Of a stretch of DNA of 64,000 bases, positions 24,684 through 32,761 are shown one piece after another. Made by a program: the position numbers and the translations under genes. The stretch comes from JAXGPX01 sp040766745 (lineage in GTDB: Bacteria; Bacillota; Sulfobacillia; Fermentithermobacillales; Fermentithermobacillaceae): contig JAXGPX010000008.1 of assembly GCA_040766745.1 (NCBI GenBank), forward strand, positions 1 to 64,000. Direction: 5' to 3'. The first letter of the stretch is position 1. Each line of letters begins with the position of its first letter. The notes beneath the pieces were generated by a model that saw nothing but the letters and a program-made list of their open reading frames with translations, was not told the origin of the DNA and searched no databases.

Positions 24684-25568
24684 CTAATTCTCTTCAATAT
24701 CCCACAAGTAAGTCCCGGAGCATATCTCAGTTGCCGGGCCTGTTTGCCATATATGGCCATCGTCTTTCCACTCTACTAGAAGCTGGCCTCCGGTCAGGTT
24801 TACAGTGACAGGGCCATCTCGCCTTACTTTCTTGTGAATCATGGAAGCTACTGCTGAAGCCGAAGAGCCTGTACCTGAACCGAGAGTTACGCCGGAACCT
24901 CGTTCCCAGATACGCATGTCTATCGACCCATTGGATCTTACAGCCACGAAATTGATATTGGCCCTTCTTGGAAAGTAAGGGTGGTGCTCCAGTTTCGGGC
25001 CAATTGATTCAAGGTCAACCTTCCACACGTCGTCAACAAAGAACACACAGTGGGGTACCCCCACCTTTATGGGAGTGGCGTAATACACAACTCCATCAAT
25101 TTCTATCGGGTCGTTGATAACAGGCACGTTCCCGTCCAGTCGAGAAACAGGGATTGCGCTCCGGTCGAATATAGGTTTACCGATATTCATGGTTATGCTC
25201 TCTACGACGCCGTTTTTAGCATCAAGATAGGCAACCATAATCCCGGCCTTGGTTTCGACTTTGATCTCGGTTTTGGATGTCAACCTATGGTCGTAGACGT
25301 ATCTAGCTAAGCATCTCAAGCCGTTGCCACACATTTCTCCTTCCAGGCCATCAGAGTTGAACATGCGCATGCGAAAATCTGCAACATCAGAAGGTTCGAT
25401 GAGGATGAGCCCGTCTGACCCGACTCCGAAATGCCGGTTTGAAATGCTGTGGCTCAATTTCGCCCAGTCATGCTCTTCTTTGTACTCGAATTTGTCAATA
25501 TACAGGTAGTCGTTGCCAACGCCCTGCATTTTGGTGAAAGGAATCTCGAGCCTTGTCAATTTACGCAC
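24684..25568 (-). CDS. DapF-like epimerase/racemase with the second catalytic Cys replaced by Ser
   Basis: A 294-residue protein of the diaminopimelate epimerase fold, alike along its whole length: KMQGVGNDYLYID at the start, the first half-site MFNSDGLEGEMCGNG with catalytic Cys80, and the second half-site WERGSGVTLGSGTGSS. In genuine DapF the second site reads ACGTG and its Cys is the other acid/base. Here position 231 is Ser. The start is GTG at 25568. It lies after an N-acyl-D-amino-acid deacylase gene on the same strand, which suggests work on D-amino acids rather than, or besides, lysine and wall synthesis. It may be a racemase variant, a one-sided dehydratase-like enzyme or a weakened DapF. 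The fold is firm; the reaction is open. Confidence 0.8.
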   Translation of the reverse strand: MRKLTRLEIPFTKMQGVGNDYLYIDKFEYKEEHDWAKLSHSISNRHFGVGSDGLILIEPSDVADFRMRMFNSDGLEGEMCGNGLRCLARYVYDHRLTSKTEIKVETKAGIMVAYLDAKNGVVESITMNIGKPIFDRSAIPVSRLDGNVPVINDPIEIDGVVYYATPIKVGVPHCVFFVDDVWKVDLESIGPKLEHHPYFPRRANINFVAVRSNGSIDMRIWERGSGVTLGSGTGSSASAVASMIHKKVRRDGPVTVNLTGGQLLVEWKDDGHIWQTGPATEICSGTYLWDIEEN

Positions 25569-25635
25569 AGAATAACAACCCCGATCTATAGCCTAGGCCA
25601 GCAAATGATTGCCGACCTAGGCCTAGTAGCTATAC

Positions 25636-27225
25636 TCAGGCTTTTCTCAATACTCTCCCGGCCCTGATTCCGGTGAGTTTCTCTTCCCAAATCGCGGGTA
25701 AGCCATTAACAAAGACCCCGAAGACTCCGGCTGGAAACTGCCAGGGATTTTGATAGGTACTCCTGTCAGCAATGGTCTCTGGATCGAAAATCACAATATC
25801 GGCAACCAGACCTTCTTGCAAAAGGCCCCTATCATGGATTCGCATTTTTGAAGCTGGCAATGATGTTATCTTTCTGATTGCCTCCTCCATTGCCAGAACG
25901 CCTCGCTCCCTCACATAATGCCCTAGCACTCTTGGGTATGTCCCAATGCCTCTAGGATGGGTGTTCCCTTCGGATTCTACTGTAAGGTTGCCATCTGTCA
26001 CAAAGCAGATCCGAGGATGTTTCACTGCTGCTATGAGATCGCTCTCGTTCATCGAGTGCCTGATTATTGTGACTTGCATGACACTGCTTACCAAAATATC
26101 AAGGGCTTCTTCCTGAGGCGGTTTGCCAGATTTGAGGGCAATCTCGTGAACGCTAAGTCCTTCCATCCATTTATCCTTGGGATTGTCCACAGAGATTAGT
26201 ACAATTTTGTCCCAACCGCCCTGTTTTTCAGTGCGAATGTGGGATTCTGCGGCTATTTTGGCACGGACATCACTGTCGTTTCGGAGTAAACTTACCGCCG
26301 CAGCCTTGCCTTCTTCTAGCACCCAGTTAGGTAGAACAATGGCAAGTTCAGTGTTTGATGCTAGGTACGGGTATACGTCTGCAGAGATATCCATACCTTT
26401 GGACAGGGCTTTATCCAGAATCTCCAGAACCTTTGGGAGTTTGCCCCAGTTTTCTTCTCCTACAGCTTTCAAGTGGGAGATTTCAAACCGTACGCCACTC
26501 TTTTCTGAAACTTCGATTGCCTCTTCAACAGATTCCATGAGTTCAGGGCCCTCATTCCGCATATGCATCGAGTGAATGCCGTCTCGCTCTGTTACTGCCC
26601 TAGAAACCGTGACCAGTTCGTCAACGTCGGCAAATCTACCCGGTACATATTCAAGCCCGCTTGAAACGCCAAATGCACCTGCCAGCATATGCCTGCGGGA
26701 AATTTCGATCACCTTTTCCTTCTCTTGAGGAGTGAGGGGTCTGCCAGAGTTTCCCAATAACTCTGTTCTTACATCGCCATGGCCAAACAACATGCCAAGG
26801 TTTACTGCAGGCTTAGTTTTGTCAACTGCACGTAAGAATCCTTCGAAATCCTCCCAACGGATCCCGATTGATTGGTATTTCTCCCGGTTCTTCTCGGTCC
26901 AAAAGGAAGTCCCCCCTGCACTTCCTCCGCAATTTCCTCCGATAGAGGTGGTAATCCCCTGCCGTATGATGCATTCAGCTTCAGGATGCAAGAGAATGCC
27001 TCCGTCAGAGTGGCTGTGAATGTCTATGAAACCAGGCGAAGCAGCAAGCCCGCTGCAGTCGTATTTGAGAGCTTCGCTGGGAATGGCTGAGGTATCCACC
27101 GGGCCTACTGCGGCAATTTTGTCGTCACATATTAAAATGTCACCTGAGATAGGGTGAGCACCTGTACCATCATAGATAGTTAAGTTTTGTAAATAGAAGC
27201 ATTGTGTGTTCTTTAGCTCTTTCAT
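25636..27225 (-). CDS. N-acyl-D-amino-acid deacylase (D-aminoacylase family)
   Basis: A zinc amidohydrolase of 529 residues that removes acyl groups from N-acyl-D-amino acids. It has the metal motif GFIDIHSHSD, then SIGGNCGGSAGG, HMRNEG, ISHLKAVG and the catalytic Asp in FVTDGNL, followed by THPRGIGTYPRVLG and a C-terminal beta-sandwich return (GLVADIVIFDPETIADR). This is the full family order and the usual length. The ATG follows AAAAGGGG by about nine bases. Upstream on the same strand are four membrane protein genes and downstream is the DapF-like gene. It may process D-amino acids, for example from wall or modified peptides, before racemisation. Confidence 0.9.
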   Translation of the reverse strand: MKELKNTQCFYLQNLTIYDGTGAHPISGDILICDDKIAAVGPVDTSAIPSEALKYDCSGLAASPGFIDIHSHSDGGILLHPEAECIIRQGITTSIGGNCGGSAGGTSFWTEKNREKYQSIGIRWEDFEGFLRAVDKTKPAVNLGMLFGHGDVRTELLGNSGRPLTPQEKEKVIEISRRHMLAGAFGVSSGLEYVPGRFADVDELVTVSRAVTERDGIHSMHMRNEGPELMESVEEAIEVSEKSGVRFEISHLKAVGEENWGKLPKVLEILDKALSKGMDISADVYPYLASNTELAIVLPNWVLEEGKAAAVSLLRNDSDVRAKIAAESHIRTEKQGGWDKIVLISVDNPKDKWMEGLSVHEIALKSGKPPQEEALDILVSSVMQVTIIRHSMNESDLIAAVKHPRICFVTDGNLTVESEGNTHPRGIGTYPRVLGHYVRERGVLAMEEAIRKITSLPASKMRIHDRGLLQEGLVADIVIFDPETIADRSTYQNPWQFPAGVFGVFVNGLPAIWEEKLTGIRAGRVLRKA

Positions 27226-27275
27226 TGTCAGTAATCGCCCCTTTTAACAACCCGGATCCTAGACTGCCTGTTGGG

Positions 27276-27875
27276 CTACTTGATAATCCCAAGCCAGGTT
27301 CCAAATATGTTTTGGAGGAATCCAAGGTATATTGCTGTGTTAGCGGCAACTGATGTTGCAAACGAAATTCCGAAAGTAACCATCATGAGATATACGCCGA
27401 TCTTCCCAAGAAACTGAGTGTTTTTCTTTGGTTTCACGGTGAATAGGAAGTAGTATGTCACACAAAATGTTCCGAGGACCACAATTATATTGTTTATCGA
27501 GTTCAGGGGCATCAGCGTAGCTGCTACCTGTGGGAAAAGCTGTCCGCCGATAGTACTGCGAAGAATTATCCCGGCTCCTAAGCCGATGGGAAACGCCAGT
27601 GAAATTCGGCTGAGATATTCGAATTTCGGTATGAACTTTGTGTAGAGAAGAACGACCAGCACCAAAGGGATAATAAGTGATATCTTCTTCTGCTTGAACA
27701 ATGGGTAAAACAAGGAGTTGCGCAAACTCCTAAACGCAATCGCCAGGCCATGACCTGCTCCGATACCGAGGAAGATATTCTGGGACATCCTGTAAGCTAG
27801 CGAGTCTTTCCACAAGAATGAGAAAATGCATAGGCTCAGAATTGATGAGATCCATACCCAAATATCGGTGCTCAT
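27276..27875 (-). CDS. Polytopic membrane protein of unknown function (cluster protein 4)
   Basis: 199 residues with about six hydrophobic spans (WVWISSILSLCIFSFLW; LAFPIGLGAGIILR; NIIVVLGTFCVTYYFLF and others). The second and fourth regions contain Gly-rich turns (GIGAGHGLAIAFRSLRN and GLGAGIILRSTIGG) that are similar to each other, as if the protein had two related halves. I do not recognise a named family. The ATG overlaps the previous stop in the form TAATG and GGAGGTG lies seven bases before it, so it is tightly coupled to the anchored protein upstream. It probably forms one complex with its three neighbours. Confidence 0.75.
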   Translation of the reverse strand: MSTDIWVWISSILSLCIFSFLWKDSLAYRMSQNIFLGIGAGHGLAIAFRSLRNSLFYPLFKQKKISLIIPLVLVVLLYTKFIPKFEYLSRISLAFPIGLGAGIILRSTIGGQLFPQVAATLMPLNSINNIIVVLGTFCVTYYFLFTVKPKKNTQFLGKIGVYLMMVTFGISFATSVAANTAIYLGFLQNIFGTWLGIIK

Positions 27876-28723
27876 TATTGTTCACCTCCGGCATTTTTCG
27901 GATTTTGTTTGGACCGGGATTGTCCCAAGTAGCCAATGTTAGCAACGATTAGGAGGACCAGGAAGTAAAGTGCAGCGAAAGATTGAGCGCCCATTCCCGC
28001 AGTCCCTCTTCCTACTGCCCCCAGAAGTTTCTCATATTCGGCTGCGCCTCTTATGCCGGCTACGAGTCCGGAAAGCTGGTCCGAGCTAATGTATGGCAAG
28101 GCCGATAAAGCCATGTCCTGGCCTAGTATAGTGGCTACATTGACTCCGTAGTTCGTATGGGCTTGTCTTATCCATCCTACAGGCCCCAGGCCGCCTGATG
28201 AGTCGTTGATTACAAGCGCAAAATCAGCAGCGCTTTTCAGGTCTCTCATTGCGGGCAAGGAACCTAAGTCTGTTCCATAATAATCCCTGGGGAAGGTTTT
28301 ATGGACATCCTGACACAGAGCAGCAATAGCACTTTCTCCACCTGGCAAGAAACCGAGGTTTACAATGTCTGTGCCGTACTGCTTGTCACCTGCATCGATT
28401 GTGTCTAGCAGTTTCTGTACAAACATTGGGCCATCGGCAGTAGTTGCGACCAAGGCAATCCTAACATCTGGTTTACTGACAATATGTTTATAAACTGCTT
28501 CGAGGCCGGGATAAAGCTCGGCGGACATGTCAGCAGCGAATTCCACCGAAAGAAGGACAGCGTCTCCAGGTTTCAGAGCATCAATTGTATCATAGATTCC
28601 TTCTGTGGTAGATGTGACGTTAACCGGCAATGGGATAGGGAATACCAACGGAAACAGTGTAACCAGAAGAAAGCCGGCGTAAAGCCATGAACGATCTATG
28701 TTGCGAAGTTTATCGAAATTCAT
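27875..28723 (-). CDS. Membrane-anchored alpha/beta domain protein, unknown function (cluster protein 3)
   Basis: 282 residues with a hydrophobic span at each end: WLYAGFLLVTLFPLVFPIPL near the N-terminus and FAALYFLVLLIVANIGYLG near the C-terminus. Between them lies a domain of about 200 residues with alternating strands and helices (AVLLSVEFAAD; VRIALVATTADG; FALVINDSSGGLG; VNVATILGQDM), like a Rossmann-type fold. Its last helix part (ALPYISSDQLSGLVAGIRGA) is laid out like a stretch of the protein at 29369, so the two may be distant paralogues. AAGGAGG precedes the ATG. The domain most likely faces one side of the membrane as a pair with that protein. Function unknown. Confidence 0.75.
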   Translation of the reverse strand: MNFDKLRNIDRSWLYAGFLLVTLFPLVFPIPLPVNVTSTTEGIYDTIDALKPGDAVLLSVEFAADMSAELYPGLEAVYKHIVSKPDVRIALVATTADGPMFVQKLLDTIDAGDKQYGTDIVNLGFLPGGESAIAALCQDVHKTFPRDYYGTDLGSLPAMRDLKSAADFALVINDSSGGLGPVGWIRQAHTNYGVNVATILGQDMALSALPYISSDQLSGLVAGIRGAAEYEKLLGAVGRGTAGMGAQSFAALYFLVLLIVANIGYLGQSRSKQNPKNAGGEQ

Positions 28724-28735
28724 AACTGCCCCTCC

Positions 28736-29350
28736 TTATAAACCGACATTGCTTCGTTCGTATCCCAAGATAGTCCTCAAAGCAGTTGCAAATGAACCCA
28801 GAGCGGCACCAAGCAGTATTCCACGTTGGCCTGCTACGTTCGGTACTTGCTGAAGCCAATCCAAAATTACAGGGGCAGAGGGGAATATCTGCTCTCCGAT
28901 TGATACCACTGTGACAAGTGTTATCAACGATATACCTAACATCACAGTCGCCTCTCCCCGTTTAGCCACAAAACTCCTGTATGCAGCGCTGAGCATATAG
29001 AAGATCTTCATGCTGAAAATCGTCGTTGCCATCGGAATATACATGTTAGTATACATTGTTTGGTAAAATGGGAGTTCGGTGCCCTTGATAATACCCAAAG
29101 AGCCGAAAACAGCAAGGGCCACAAAAAGAAGGCTTGTTGAAACCCGATCCGCCTTTCGGTTTCTGACGGCACGAACATTAACGACAACAATGTTTACTAT
29201 ACCCAGAACTATGGCAGCTGCTCCCAGAATAACCCCCCAATTCTTGAATTCAGAAGCGAGGCTGGACAGAAATGGAGCATCCACAAAATATTCAGCTATC
29301 AAGACTAGTCCGATTATGGTTACTATGAATGACGGAATTTTGTTTCTCAT
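28736..29350 (-). CDS. Polytopic membrane protein of unknown function (cluster protein 2)
   Basis: 204 residues with about five spans (FIVTIIGLVLIAEYFV; NWGVILGAAAIVLGIVNIVVV; TSLLFVALAVFGSLGII; VMLGISLITLVTVVSIG; GILLGAALGSFATALRTIL). The last span ends in a Gly-rich LGAALGSFATALR segment similar in style to the repeats of cluster protein 4, so the two polytopic subunits may be related. GGAGGG stands seven bases before the ATG. It lies 18 bp after the first cluster gene and 12 bp before the next one, a compact operon. No known family recognised. Confidence 0.75.
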   Translation of the reverse strand: MRNKIPSFIVTIIGLVLIAEYFVDAPFLSSLASEFKNWGVILGAAAIVLGIVNIVVVNVRAVRNRKADRVSTSLLFVALAVFGSLGIIKGTELPFYQTMYTNMYIPMATTIFSMKIFYMLSAAYRSFVAKRGEATVMLGISLITLVTVVSIGEQIFPSAPVILDWLQQVPNVAGQRGILLGAALGSFATALRTILGYERSNVGL

Positions 29351-29368
29351 GCTTGTTCCCTCCTGTCC

Positions 29369-30154
29369 TTAGTTGCCGTAAGTTCTTATGAACTGACCAA
29401 TTGCATCAATTCCGGCAGTTTCCAAGATAGACCCTACTGCGATTACAACCAGGAACGCTATTTTTGCCCAGTCGATGGCCTTTATGCTGTTCAACCGTAT
29501 GGCATCTTGGCCGATGTAGGCACCGGCAGCATACATCTCCTCGCCTAAGAGTGAGTAGTCACATGCAGCCACGAAGAAAGGTAGCTGGTACATCCGAGCA
29601 GTTCCGGCTATCTGAATTGACCCTACCTGGAAAGCTGCTTCAGCAAGCATCAAAGATTCCATGTAGAAAGGGCCAATAAGGATGTTTGAAGCTACTTGAT
29701 TCTGCTGAATAAGTCCCATTGCGTTTGCTGTGTAGGCCATTTGGTCGTCTGACAAGAACCTTACAAAGTCAGGAGAGTAGACGTCAGCTTTGCCTTCTTC
29801 TATATAAGACTGCCTTATCACTTCCTGACAAATCGGTACAGTTACTGACTTCCATAGGGTAACAATGAGCTCTACATCATACCTTGCCGTAAGTCTTGCA
29901 ATATGTGCAAGAATCTGAAGGCCTGCGATTGTCTGGGAAGCGTATTCTGAGTCGAGTTCTCCAGATCCTGGCGCAAAGTGTACAGGCCTTCCCATTTCGG
30001 CAGCTCTTCCTACCGCCTCGTCGAGGGCGCCGATTGCTGCAATGGGTCTGACGTATGGTAGGTATCCTTTCTTACCCTTGTTGATAAGGTATATAGTAAC
30101 TGATACTAAAACGAGGAATACGGCCAGCGTTAACGAAGTCTGTACTTTGAACAA
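29369..30154 (-). CDS. Membrane-anchored DUF6754-like protein (cluster protein 1)
   Basis: About 261 residues: an N-terminal span (LTLAVFLVLVSVTIYLI), a soluble domain of about 190 residues and a C-terminal span (AKIAFLVVIAVGSIL). The domain begins with PIAAIGALDEAVGRAAEMGR and has HFAPGSGELD, ILAHIARLTARYDVELIV, FLSDDQMAYTANAMG and ends with LPFFVAACDYSLLGEEMYAA. I believe this matches the family called DUF6754, from memory and not searched. The start is placed at TTG 30154, because the AAGGAGG on this strand lies directly against the ATG at 30160 and has normal spacing only to the TTG. It is the first gene of the minus-strand operon. Function unknown. Confidence 0.75.
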   Translation of the reverse strand: MFKVQTSLTLAVFLVLVSVTIYLINKGKKGYLPYVRPIAAIGALDEAVGRAAEMGRPVHFAPGSGELDSEYASQTIAGLQILAHIARLTARYDVELIVTLWKSVTVPICQEVIRQSYIEEGKADVYSPDFVRFLSDDQMAYTANAMGLIQQNQVASNILIGPFYMESLMLAEAAFQVGSIQIAGTARMYQLPFFVAACDYSLLGEEMYAAGAYIGQDAIRLNSIKAIDWAKIAFLVVIAVGSILETAGIDAIGQFIRTYGN

Positions 30155-30800
30155 TGTCATTCCTCCTTCAAAATCGAGATCAGTGGAAACAGCACTAGAT
30201 GAATGCTTAGATAAGTTGCCTATACTACGTCATTTGCCGTGTCTCGAATTGGAACAACATCAGTGAGGTACTTTAATGTGCCTTTTTCACCTCCCTGAGC
30301 CAAGATGGCCTACTGGACTCGGTAGCTACCCGTTTCATGTCGGGTATCCGCCTTCAGTAAAATAAAACATGCAAATACCATGCCGCCAGGAAGAAAATTG
30401 CCACTTACTGCAGCTCTATGAATTCAGCGAATTATCGTGACAGTTCGGAGTCCGAAAAAACGTACAAACTGCCATCTGATAGAGAGGGGTGTTCGGAATC
30501 GCGGATAAAGGCTCAGCCAATAATAGTGAGTTCCTGAATGTAGGGCCAAGTTTGCATCCAACATGACAAAATCCCATCAAGTTGCCGTGAATTCTATTCT
30601 ATCCATTGCATATAGCGAGCGTTTTTGGTAAGATTCGTTCTAATATCCATTATTCAAAAGTGGTAGGGTTTTTGTCTAAGGAAGTGTACCTTAGGGTTCC
30701 GTTTCAGGGGTTGAGGCAACAGAATGTGGTTAAGCTGTGATATGGCCATTCTTTAGGTTGGCCCCTCAGCACTGGCCGAAATAATTGCAATACCCGGGAA

Positions 30801-30918
30801 GTCTGGACCGAGCGGTACTGGCTTTGCAAAAGGCAAAGTACACCGTGGGTGAAAAATACCCGAGCGGCAAGTTCCTTGCACTGAATTAGTGCCGGATTGT
30901 CGCTCGGGTTTTGTTTTA
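30801..30918 (+). promoter_or_regulatory. Candidate riboregulator: two copies of CCGAGCGG compete for one CGCTCGG
   Basis: CCGAGCGG is present at 30808-30815 and again at 30860-30867. Only one complement, CGCTCGGG at 30901-30908, follows; paired with the second copy it makes a strong terminator, paired with the first copy it would leave the terminator open. Small hairpins lie between the copies (CTTTGC/GGCAAAG and GGGT/ACCC). The arrangement looks like an attenuator or riboswitch expression platform. I do not recognise a known aptamer: there is no T-box or other textbook motif. Confidence 0.4.
30859..30918 (+). terminator. Rho-independent terminator
   Basis: A 12-bp stem is formed by 30859-30870 (CCCGAGCGGCAA) and 30897-30908 (TTGTCGCTCGGG, one G-U pair). 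A small inner hairpin GCACT/AGTGC sits in the loop, and TTTTGTTTTA follows at 30909-30918. This is the clearest intrinsic terminator in the window. No sizeable gene precedes it on the plus strand, which suggests that it ends a leader RNA. Confidence 0.8.
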
Positions 30919-30955
30919 TCTGAGCCAGGCCACCTACCAGGAGGGGGTGATAACA

Positions 30956-31081
30956 GTGGGGATTACCAGGACGTCAGTGCGCCCTGTGGTTCTTGCGGGC
31001 GTTGGATCTCCGGCGAAAGAGGGAAGAGGAAGGGAAACCTGGTCCAGGCATTCCATGTGTTCCAGGAATTCCAGACAGTAG
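30956..31081 (+). CDS. Short frame directly behind the terminator, possibly the remnant of a regulated gene
   Basis: A 41-residue frame begins with GTG at 30956, eight bases after a very strong GGAGGGGG. The first part reads MGITRTSVRPVVLAGVGSP and could be the natural N-terminus of a protein; the rest is Arg/Ser-rich and looks non-coding. A strong ribosome binding site right after a terminator is how attenuated genes usually begin, so this may be the surviving start of a gene whose body is lost, or a short regulatory peptide. Not recognised. Confidence 0.25.
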   Translation: MGITRTSVRPVVLAGVGSPAKEGRGRETWSRHSMCSRNSRQ

Positions 31082-31446
31082 GGTTTTCATATGAGACCTC
31101 CCGTCTTTGGCCTTGGCAGGTCGTGTCCAAGGCGCCCTCTTCCATCTTCGTTTTGCGACTCACCTGATCTGTGAGTCCTATACAAATTCAACTGGCGGCA
31201 AAATCACCAATACGTGGGTACTTTGTCCATACATCTCTGGACGCATCAGAGTGTTGGAAGAGGCTGATTTTGCATCTCGAATTGCATCCTAGAAGTTGAA
31301 CAGCGGCATTAGGAACGTGTGGCCAAATGTATAGAAGTACATACCTGTGTACCTTCATGCAAATGCTGCGCAACTCAGATAGGCCTAGATGCTATTTTGC
31401 AGATGCCTTAGATATGTTTTGCACAAATAGGGAGGGACCATTGTAT

Positions 31447-32649
31447 ATGACATCCATATTCAAATCATTCAAGAGTAGCAAGAAGTTCAAGATGAGCAAT
31501 CTGTGGGTTTTCGGTACCATAGCTTCTTTGATCGCTGCCATACTCCTATCCGGGTGCACCGGTTCCGGCGGAACCAAGGATCCTGCAGATCCAGGCGGAT
31601 CGAAAGATGCCGGTAAGATAATCAAAATCGGTATGGTAGGCCCTTTGACCGGCGACTATGCCACTTATGGGCAAAGTGTGAAAAACGGCGTTCAGACTGC
31701 TGTTGATGAAATCAACGAACAAGGCGGCGTCAACGGATTTACTCTTCAACTGATTGCCGAGGACAGCAAAGGCGATTCTACAGAAGCCGCAAATGCGATC
31801 CAGAAACTCATTGACCAGGACAAGGTAACTGCCATTGTAGGGGCAGTTCTAAGCGGCGAGACAGCCACAGTGGCTCCTATTGCGCAGGACTCAGGAGTTC
31901 TTATGATTACCCCGTCATCTACCGCCCCGGGGTTGGCCGATACCGGCGACTACATTTTCCGCAATGTGATCACAGACGATGTGCAGGCTCAGCAAATGGC
32001 CGAGTATGCAATAAGCGAACTTGGACTCACGAAACTAGCTGTTATTTATGCTAATAACGACTACGGGGTTGCGCTAAAGGATAATTTCTCGGCCAAGGCA
32101 GAGGAACTTGGTGCGACAGTTGTGGCAGTTGAGTCATACCTGGACGGAGACGAGGATTTCCGCGCTCAGCTTACCAAGATAGGCGATAAGGCAGAGGCGC
32201 TGTACATCGGAGGATATTACACAGAGGCGTCTAAGATTGCTCAGCAGGCCGCCAGGCAGGGGTTGGAAGTGCGCCTACTGGGTGCAGACGGGTTCTACTC
32301 CGGAAAACTTGTTGAACTCGGCGGCGACACTGTTGAAGGTGCACTGTTTACTGCCGGTTTTTACTCTGGTGATACCTCAGAAGATATTCAATCGTTCGTT
32401 TCAAATTACTCACAAGAGTATGGAAGCGAACCCGACATGTTTGCCGCAAACGCCTATGACAGTATGAAAATAGTGGCACAAGCGTTGGAAAAGTCGGGCA
32501 ACGACAGGGAAGCTCTCAAGACTGAAATGGCTGTTATCAAGGATTATCCGGGCATTACCGGCAAGACGTCATTTGCAGAAAACGGAGAAGCACTGAAGGA
32601 AGTAATTATCTTGAAAGTTGAAAACGGCAAATTCAGTCGCGCAAGGTAG
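31447..32649 (+). CDS. livJ: Branched-chain amino acid ABC transporter, substrate-binding lipoprotein
   Basis: A periplasmic-binding-protein-type lipoprotein (family Peripla_BP_6) of about 400 residues that captures the amino acid outside the cell. The signal sequence ends in the lipobox LLSGC (Cys37), then comes a Ser/Gly/Asp/Pro linker. The two-lobe domain begins IKIGMVGPLTGDYATYGQS and includes VKNGVQTAVDEINEQGG and TAIVGAVLSGETATVAPIA. The ATG at 31447 is preferred to the frame start at 31327, because GGAGGG stands ten bases before it and the longer version would bury the signal peptide; an ATG at 31492 is a further option. First gene of a standard liv operon. Leu/Ile/Val specificity is assumed from the family. 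Confidence 0.93.
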   Translation: MTSIFKSFKSSKKFKMSNLWVFGTIASLIAAILLSGCTGSGGTKDPADPGGSKDAGKIIKIGMVGPLTGDYATYGQSVKNGVQTAVDEINEQGGVNGFTLQLIAEDSKGDSTEAANAIQKLIDQDKVTAIVGAVLSGETATVAPIAQDSGVLMITPSSTAPGLADTGDYIFRNVITDDVQAQQMAEYAISELGLTKLAVIYANNDYGVALKDNFSAKAEELGATVVAVESYLDGDEDFRAQLTKIGDKAEALYIGGYYTEASKIAQQAARQGLEVRLLGADGFYSGKLVELGGDTVEGALFTAGFYSGDTSEDIQSFVSNYSQEYGSEPDMFAANAYDSMKIVAQALEKSGNDREALKTEMAVIKDYPGITGKTSFAENGEALKEVIILKVENGKFSRAR

Positions 32650-32761
32650 TACGGTTGGAAACCGGGGAAGGGGCAGGGTTCAATAGCCCCTCCCCGGCAA
32701 GTAAAACATTCAAGTTACTTTGTCAGTTTGGCTTCATCTGGATTCTAGCGGAGGTGGTATC

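Larger units (their letters stand above)
30155..31446. other. Long gap between the divergent minus-strand cluster and the liv operon
   Basis: About 1.3 kb with no convincing gene of normal size. It should hold promoters for both operons. Visible are a palindrome GGTAGCTACC (30321-30330), a hairpin CTAAGG/CCTTAG (30678-30696), the terminator-like leader at 30808-30918 and a short frame at 30956, all listed separately. The part 31082-31446 shows nothing I recognise. Confidence 0.5.

Noticed and set aside
30640..30918. T-box leader
   Set aside because: The conserved T-box sequence (AGGGTGGNACCGCG type) is not present; only the terminator and competing stems are.
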